Below are positions 57,387-64,000 of a stretch of DNA of 64,000 bases, piece after piece. The stretch is from contig JAMZAV010000163.1 in assembly GCA_024449915.1 (NCBI GenBank), forward strand, positions 434,001-498,000, written 5' to 3'. The stretch comes from Sweltsa coloradensis (Eukaryota > Arthropoda > Insecta > Plecoptera > Chloroperlidae). Position numbers and translations under genes: made by a program. The first letter of the stretch is position 1; every line of letters begins with the position of its first letter. The notes beneath the pieces are model-generated. The model saw nothing but the letters and a program-made list of their open reading frames with translations. It was not told where the DNA came from and ran no database searches.

Positions 57387-58925
57387 TTGAACATAAAATA
57401 ATGAAAGAAAAATTGATAGATACATACAAGAAGCGACTAAAATCTATCCTCAAGACGCAACTAAACGGTAAAAGCAAGATCACAGCAATAAATACATATT
57501 ATGCTATACCAGTACTGACATATTCATTCGGAATCATTAAATGGACGCAGACAGACATCCACGCGCTGGAAATATTAACTCGTACTACACTTACTAAACA
57601 CAGAATGCATCATCCTAAATCAGCAATAGAGAGATTGACACTTCCAAGAGAACAAGGAGGACGAGGCCTAATTGATCTGAACAACTTATATTATAAACAA
57701 CTAGACATTTTAAGAAAATATTTTTTACAAAGAGCAACCAATCAACACTGCATAGGGCTGTGGTGCTAGCTGACAAATCATAAACTCCACTCAATCTAGC
57801 AAACGAAAATGTCAATCTACAAGGGAAACTCATAACTGACGCTTCAAAAGAGTTACGTCTCTCAGAAAAGACCCTACACAAGAGACATTATGATGAACTA
57901 CATAAAGGTCACGTAGATATTAAAGCATCAAATAGGTGGTTAAACAACGGGGAACTATTTGGAGAAACAGAAGGTTTTATGCTGGCTATTCAAGACAGAG
58001 TGATTGCAACGAAAAATTATAAAAAATACATTATACATGCGACAGTAAAAGATCAATGTAGAAAATGTAATGTAAGGGGTGAAACAATCAAACACATCAT
58101 ATCCGGGTCGGGTGCCAGTCGCTATGTCAAACGGATTACCTCTACATAACCAAGTAGCTAACATTATTCACCAAAAACTAGCAATCAAGTACAACCTCAT
58201 TGATACACACACACCTTACTACAAATACAAACCGGAGAAAGTACTAGATAGCAAAGATTTCAAATTATATTACGACCGCACAGTTATAACAGACCAAACT
58301 ATACATCACAACAGACCGGATATAATTATAATTGACAAGAAGAAACAAGAAACTACCCTTATTGACGTTGCTGTCCCAATGTGCCATAACGTCGAGACTA
58401 GATGGAAGAAAAAAATTGACAAGTATAGTGAACTTGCAATTGAGATCAAGAAGATGTGGAAACAGAAAAAGGTAAATACAATCCCATACGTGATATCGGC
58501 TAATGGCATCATACCGAAGAAGCTACATGAAAGCATTAAACAACTAGATCTTCCACCCAGTGTTTACATCGAGACTCAAAAGGCAGTAATACTCAACACG
58601 TGTAGAATAGTTCGTAAATTTCTAAACTAAGAATGATACTTCGAGATTCCGAGACAGCTTCCATCCTGACATGGTTTTCGTGGTTTCCCATAGTCCGAAG
58701 AGCAAATGCTAGGATGGCGACGAGAAATCGGCCACGACCGTACACAGCAGAAAGAAAACAACATCTACAAACTATATTATAAATGACTTATTTTAGTTAG
58801 AGTTAAGACAAAGTAATAATGTAGGTATGTAATATAGATACACATGGAAGTACTTGACGTAAGTCCGTACAACATGTTAGATCCGGTTTTGACCGAGTTT
58901 GTATGAAATACATCCAATAAAATAA
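57387..58925 (+). mobile_element. 5'-truncated R2-type non-LTR retrotransposon
   Basis: Carries the post-RT thumb region, a zinc-knuckle-like region and a restriction-like endonuclease, in that order, then a ~290 bp 3' UTR, AATAAA at about 58917 and an (AAT)n tail. The upstream RT core and N-terminal DNA-binding fingers are missing. Both ends abut AAT arrays. Confidence 0.75.
57401..58630 (+). pseudogene. C-terminal reverse transcriptase and restriction-like endonuclease of an R2-type LINE
   Basis: Part one (57401-57769) has AINTYYAIPVLTYSFGI and RLTLPREQGGRGL, the conserved block after the RT thumb in R2/NeSL-type elements. Coding similarity then continues in another frame (about 57870-58140) with CRKC and, after seven residues, HIISG, a zinc-knuckle whose last Cys is not seen. 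Part two, back in the first frame (58079-58630), shows the nuclease RPD motif (RPDIIIID) and LIDVAVP with its catalytic Asp, then a Lys-rich stretch and stop. In this family the nuclease nicks the DNA target for copying. Two frameshifts make this copy inactive. Nothing indicates its original target site. Confidence 0.8.
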
Positions 58926-58944
58926 TAATAATAATAATAATAAA

Positions 58945-58993
<49 letters not shown>

Positions 58994-58995
58994 TA
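58918..58995. repeat. (AAT)n array, tail of the R2-type LINE
   Basis: AAT units after AATAAA, with interruptions near 58942 and 58952. Confidence 0.95.
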
Positions 58996-59199
58996 ATAAT
59001 AAAATGCATTTTGGCCGATAGATTTATTAATGTCCAGTCACATTGCTGGTGGCGGGCCTCACTTGTCAAGAAGGGAGCGAAGCTCTCGACAGTTTACGAA
59101 CTTTTGATTGTTTTACTTGACTATGATTATTCTATTACAAATACACAAAAAAATTGCAAGTTTTGGAAAAATACATAATCCTGGTTTTCATACAAAAGA
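58996..59199. other. Spacer before duplication copy 2
   Basis: No feature recognised. Confidence 0.3.
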
Positions 59200-59967
59200 A
59201 AATGTGACACTATCTCCATTTGATGACAAGCGGTAGTACTGAGTAATTGGTATTGATACCTTGGCTTATGGTCATTATAAGTTAAGACGTAAACTGACTA
59301 TTACTGTAAAGAAGAATTATATTCTACAATGCAATAGCGTTAAGTGACTAATGGTAATTAGTTAGTAAACACAACTTAAAAACTCGGAAATTCGAAGAAA
59401 TTCATTATGACATACATATTATATATTGTGTAATTTATAAAATAAAATAAAAATAAGTGCAGTAAGCATTTCCTAGATGATGTAATTTCCCTAGTTTATC
59501 ATGAATATTACACGATTAAGATAAAAAACATACAATACTTGAACTTGTAGCCTATTATGAATTATAATACAACGATAAATTAAATCTTTGTTAAAATGTC
59601 ACGCATAATACTTACAAAATGCTTACATTGTGTGTAAACTCAAAGCGATGTAAGAGCACTAAGATGTACTATTATTAGTTTATATGTTTTACTAATAAAA
59701 CTAAAGTGTACGTGAAACATACGTGTTTTATTTAAATTTTACCTGTTCCTACTCCTAAATATTAAGTAAACCTATTTTACCTTTAATGAAATGTACTATT
59801 CAAAAATGATAATGCTATATATTTTCAAAATCGTAGTTAAAAATGCGTACGCCGCTGTAAACTTACTGGTGTTCATAGCTAGCAGCGAATAAGGAAGTTG
59901 GTTGAGGTTGGCTGAGTGATCTGAAGAAGTGTATGAGTGATGTATAGGAATAGGTAAGGATGGGTTT

Positions 59968-60500
59968 CAGGTTCTTTGGTTAGATGGTGTAAGGCCCTTT
60001 GACTGGGTAAGGGAAGGTTAGGAAGGGTGAAGCCCTTTGGTAAGGTTATCTTAGGATATGGAGGGTTAGGTCTTTTGTTGGGTTAGATTGGGTTATGGTG
60101 GTTAAGCCCTTTGGCTAGTTAAGGTAGGCTACGAACGGTTAGGCTCTTTGGCAAGGTTATATTAGATTAGGATGTGGAGGGTTAGGCTCTTTGGAAAGGT
60201 TAACAACTTAGGTCAGAATATGAAGGGGTAGGACCTTTGGTTGGGTTAGATTGGGTAATTGCGGTTAAGCCCTTTGGCTAAGTTAAGAGAGGTTAGGAAG
60301 GGTTGAGCTCTTTGGAAAGGATAACTTATTTTAGAATATGAAAAGTTAGGACCTTTGGTGGGTTTAAATAGCTTGGTTGAGTATTGGCGTTTAGGCCCTT
60401 AGGTAAGGTTAGGTTAGGAAGTTTTAAGCCCTTAGGTAAGGTTATCTTAGGTTAGGTTTAACCATTCTCATTAGGTTAGGTTAGGTTTGTGCAGGGTGGG
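59968..60500. repeat. GGTTAGG / CCCTTTGG minisatellite, copy 2
   Basis: As at 53010 but with ~115 extra bases (about two units, near 60225-60340). Confidence 0.8.
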
Positions 60501-60655
60501 TGGAGGTTCTAAAAATGACTCCTCCTGTCCCAGAACACCCACTTCCATACCTACTATTATTTGACACCTTGGCGTATGGTCATTATAAAGTTAAGGCGTA
60601 AACTGACAATAACTGTAAAGAAGAATTATTCTATAAAGTAATAGTAGTTGGTAAA

Positions 60656-61434
60656 CTAGGAAGCTTCGCAAACGCTTTTTCAGGCGCGTTGTTGGATGAG
60701 CGTATGTTTTTTTAAACGAAAAGTGTAAAATTGCGATTTTCAAAAGAAATTATTTTTCGATTGCACTCAAATTTTATACAAATATATAAATTCATAAAAT
60801 TGAGGTTCTGTGGAAATATCATTACAATCGGATAAAGCATGTAGATGTTATACGTCGAAGAAATTTCTTTTTAAACGAAAAAAAGCGTAAAATTGCGATT
60901 ACATAAGAAATTATATTTCAATGCGCTCAAATTTCACACCAATATATTAATTCATAAAATTAAGGTTCTGTGAAAAATCATTACAATCAGATAAAGCATG
61001 TAGGTATCATAAAGTCGAAGAAATGTTTTAAAAATCGGAAAAAATCGTAAAATTGCGATTTTATAAAAAATCATTATTCGATTACGCTCAAATTTCACAC
61101 GAATATATTAATTCATAAAATTAAGGTTTTGTGAAAAAATCATAACAATCGGATAAAGCATGTAGGTGTTATAAGTCGAAGAATTGTTTTTTAAATCGAA
61201 AAAAATCGTAAAATTGGATTTTAATGAGAAATAATTTTTCGATTGCACTAAAAAACGTGGCAGTTCTAAGTTCAGAGATTTCGAAGGCCTCCATAAAATT
61301 TCATCGCAATTGGAGTATCGGTTTAGCCGGAATCGTGTGGACAAACACACAAAAATACAAAAAAAAACATTCCGGATTTTTTTCTCCAGTGTGTAGTGAA
61401 ATGGAATCTTCGCTTCGCTTGCTACGCTCATCCA
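60656..61434 (-). mobile_element. Element A8: family A Helentron-like element in copy 2
   Basis: Counterpart of A7. It has one more internal ~160 bp unit (779 bp against 619 bp). CTAG (complement) at 60656-60659; minus-strand start TTGGATGAGCGTAGCAAGCG. Confidence 0.8.
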
Positions 61435-61756
61435 ATAAAAACTTTATAACTTTATACAACTTACAGAAAAGATGCCCGAAAACGTCAAGATGGCAAATAT
61501 TATTTTCATCCACTCCAAGGTCATGCGATATAAATAAAGTTGTTTTATTTCTCAGGGAAGATTTTTGCCGATTACTAAGTTTTGACTATTTTTCTGATAG
61601 TAATGATTAACTCAATTATTTGTACTTAAAATATCATATAAACTATTGGGCTTGATAGCTGTTATCAAATATATTTTGGGAACAGCCCGTGAATATCTTT
61701 CTCGTGCATCTTTTCCGACAGGTACACCATCGACCTAAAGTAAATTGGGCAATCCC

Positions 61757-62363
61757 TAGACCTAAATATGATTTCTAATGAATGCAGTAAAGACGTCTGA
61801 AAAGTAAGTAGAATGTAAGAGAGGCCTAATAAAAGTGCGGATTATTTTTTAGAAATTTATTTGACGGTACATAACTACCTCAGAATCAACAATTATTTTC
61901 AAATTACGGGAACCAGTTGTTCAAGTTCAAAATTGAATTTTGAGCAGCGGTTTTTTGCGTATTGTTTCTACACTCCTTTACCTACAACCTAAATATAAGG
62001 AAAATTGGTTTTATATGGTTTGTTGCGTTGCACAATTTTTTTTGCCTGCCGGTACAATTTCAAATTTTTACCCGTTTAACGGAAAAAATTGTGCAACGCT
62101 TGAAACCAAATAAAACCAATAATCCTTATATTTAGGTCCTATATAGATAAAGGAGTGTAGAAACAATATGCAAAACATCGCTGCTCAAAATTCATTTTGA
62201 ACTTGAACAACTGATTCCAGTAATTTGAATATAGTTGTTGATTCTGAGGTTATGTCCGTCAAAAAATTTCAGAAAAATAATCCGCCCTTTATTAAGCCCC
62301 TCTTACATTCTACTTACTTTTCAGACGTCTTTCTACATTCTTTAGAAATCATATTTGGGTCTA
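61757..62363. mobile_element. 605 bp palindromic element, copy 2
   Basis: Counterpart of 54527-55131 with the same TA edges; TAGACC left, GGTCTA right. Confidence 0.8.
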
Positions 62364-62818
62364 CTTCAACTAAGTTATACCCAGCATCAGCCCTAGATTT
62401 ACTTATGGCTGACGGTATACATACTATAGGCCAATACGTTTTAATTTTGATGTTCGATTCTGATGCACAATTTGCAGACATGAATTTTAAATTGGTCACT
62501 TTAGATTGGCATTATGCTCCAAGTCTACAACAAACTAGATTTTTAAGCCTTTACTAAGAAATTCATTAAAACCGCATTACGTAAAATCCCAGTGGTATTT
62601 TTTACTTTCTTTTCTCTCTCTCTCTCTCTCTCTCGGGAAACCTTCGTAGGGTGCAATTGCTTGCTCCTCTTGAGGTGCCTATAAACAAGGTGTTTTAGAG
62701 TCAGGCAAGTGTGAAGTGAATCACCACTGTTTCAGAGGTCTCAAACTCCTTGTTTAGATGGAGAAGTTTGTATGAATCAAGTAAATAATATTACATACAT
62801 TTAAAAAAAAAAAAAAAA

Positions 62819-63041
62819 CGCTTATATTTTAATGTACAAAAAGTTAAAAATAATTTTCGGTCAACAAATTTTTGCCTTACTCGGAAAATAAAGCGTTGGG
62901 CGCTTACGGTATTGACATAGATTACAGGATTTTGTTGTTCATGGAGGGAAAAGCGCCCAACGCTTTTATTTTCCGAGTAACGCAAAAATTTGTTGGCCGA
63001 AAATTTATTTTTCACTTTTAGTACATTTAAATATAAGCGTT
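62819..63041. mobile_element. Foldback of ~85 bp arms, copy 2
   Basis: Counterpart of 55591-55814, preceded by the same A-run. Confidence 0.8.
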
Positions 63042-63129
63042 GTTTAAAAAAATAAAAAATAAATCGTGCAAATATTATTTTATACTTGTAATCGAATATG
63101 TGCTCCCTGGACGTGTCCAAATTTCTGCA

Positions 63130-63576
63130 TCTGGTTGGCCCATCCTCAGTAGCTGTGAGTAGTTTCTTATATGAAGCTTTGTTTGATTAATTAATTATAA
63201 AGAATTAATTGATTAACTAGTGAATGTGATAAATTGATTCATGTATTGTCATCAAGAAATTTAAGGTCGATCGGACATTGTGAAGTGGGTGAAATGTCGA
63301 TTCCCATTTAAAACTTAAATTATTAATTTTGATGAATTAATTGATTAATTAGTGATTCTGTTAATTGATTCATATATGGTTATCACAGAATACGTATGTG
63401 TGAAAAATTTCAGCTCAATCGGACATTGGGAAGTGGGTGAAATATTGATTCCCATATAAAAAACCTTAATTATTAATTATGATGAATTAATTGATTAATT
63501 AGTGAATCTGTTAATTGATTCATCTTTTGTCATCAAGAATGCGTTTGCGTGAAAAATTTCAGCTCGATCGGACAAC
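63130..63576 (+). repeat. Tandem ~135-145 bp array, copy 2
   Basis: Three units (near 63190, 63330 and 63470) against two in copy 1. The unit at 63380-63520 is the extra one. The LINE fragment follows directly. Confidence 0.8.
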
Positions 63577-64000
63577 TAAAGCAATCTTGGGGTACAAAAC
63601 TGACCTCCGTAGCGCTTCTAGAAGAGAAAAATCTTAATATACCTAGTTTGGAGGCTGTATTCAAGAGATGTGACATTATTTTCCTCAAGAGGTGTACGAG
63701 TGGAACCATTGATCTTGACCCTCTCGTGCGCCTTACCCCAGTAAATCGGACTGAGATTTTAGGACGCGGAAGTAATAAGGCCAATTGCTCGAACAAGTGC
63801 ATTCCAGAAATCCATTTACTACAGGGAGGCAGCGCTCTGGAATGCACTACCTTCTGAAGTAAAGGAACTTCCTCTCAGTAGGTTCGAGGGAGCAGTCAAG
63901 AGAATGTTTTTTTAAGAGTTTGATATGTATGTCTGTTTCATCTTGTTTGATATGTATTTTATTATTGTTGTATATAATTCTTAGGATGGGTGTATAATGT
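63577..64000 (+). pseudogene. 3' fragment of a LINE, copy 2 (cut by the window edge)
   Basis: Base-for-base like 56203-56630 over the part present, with the same frameshift. The tail lies beyond the window. Confidence 0.75.

Larger units (their letters stand above)
59200..64000. repeat. Segmental duplication, copy 2 (runs off the window)
   Basis: Direct copy of 52235-56630. It begins within the last codons of the PolB relic without its upstream part. It ends at the window edge inside the LINE fragment. It is longer than copy 1 because two repeat arrays have more units. Confidence 0.9.

Overview
The window looks like repeat-rich nuclear DNA of an animal, probably an aquatic invertebrate. It is AT-rich, has no operon-like gene order, and carries animal-type mobile elements: non-LTR retrotransposons with APE or restriction-like endonucleases, Helentron-like rolling-circle elements, hairpin MITEs, tRNA-like SINE heads and a Polinton/adintovirus-type polymerase relic. 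Short TTAGG-like runs near 53.4 and 60.5 kb recall the arthropod telomere motif but are too short and impure to place the species. I found no host protein-coding gene I can support. Nearly every readable coding stretch belongs to a mobile element, and most are broken.

Layout. 1-13 kb: a 1.7 kb element with a palindromic end (C1), two short-ended Helentron-like copies (A1, A2), three minisatellites and otherwise unrecognised sequence. 13.9-15.2 kb: a hAT-like non-autonomous element with internal tandem repeats. 15.9-19.4 kb: an almost complete APE-type LINE on the minus strand, inserted beside a fragment of another LINE. 19.5-21.4 kb: C2, an inverted copy of C1. 24-27 kb: element A3, a 409 bp TIR element with an apparent ATAT target duplication, B1 and a tRNA-like sequence. 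28-35 kb: a perfect 21 bp inverted pair 6.5 kb apart, element D, and five tandem 184 bp units. 35-39 kb: the most GC-rich, least repetitive part, with no recognisable gene. 39-51 kb: a dense cluster of Helentron-like elements (A4, B2-B4, A5, A6, B5-B7). 51-52.3 kb: the C-terminal part of a protein-primed-type DNA polymerase B, split by a 626 bp near-perfect palindrome flanked by TTAA. 52.2-64 kb: two copies of a 4.5-4.8 kb segment, about 7 kb apart, with (AAT)n arrays and a 5'-truncated R2-type LINE between them.

The unifying signal is a set of short elements sharing one terminal design. The 5' end starts TTGGATGAGC or TTGAGCGAGC. The inverse of that 10-mer lies near the 3' end, followed by an AACGC...GCGTT hairpin and CCTAG, with T at both insertion edges. 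This is the asymmetric-terminal-inverted-repeat design of Helentron/Helitron2 non-autonomous elements. Many copies carry internal ~160 bp tandem repeats, as in the bivalve 'pearl' and Drosophila DINE-TR1 elements. Families A, B and C share internal blocks but have different or swapped ends. One copy is repeated head-to-tail with its flank, joined exactly after CTAG. No autonomous Rep/helicase source is present in the window.
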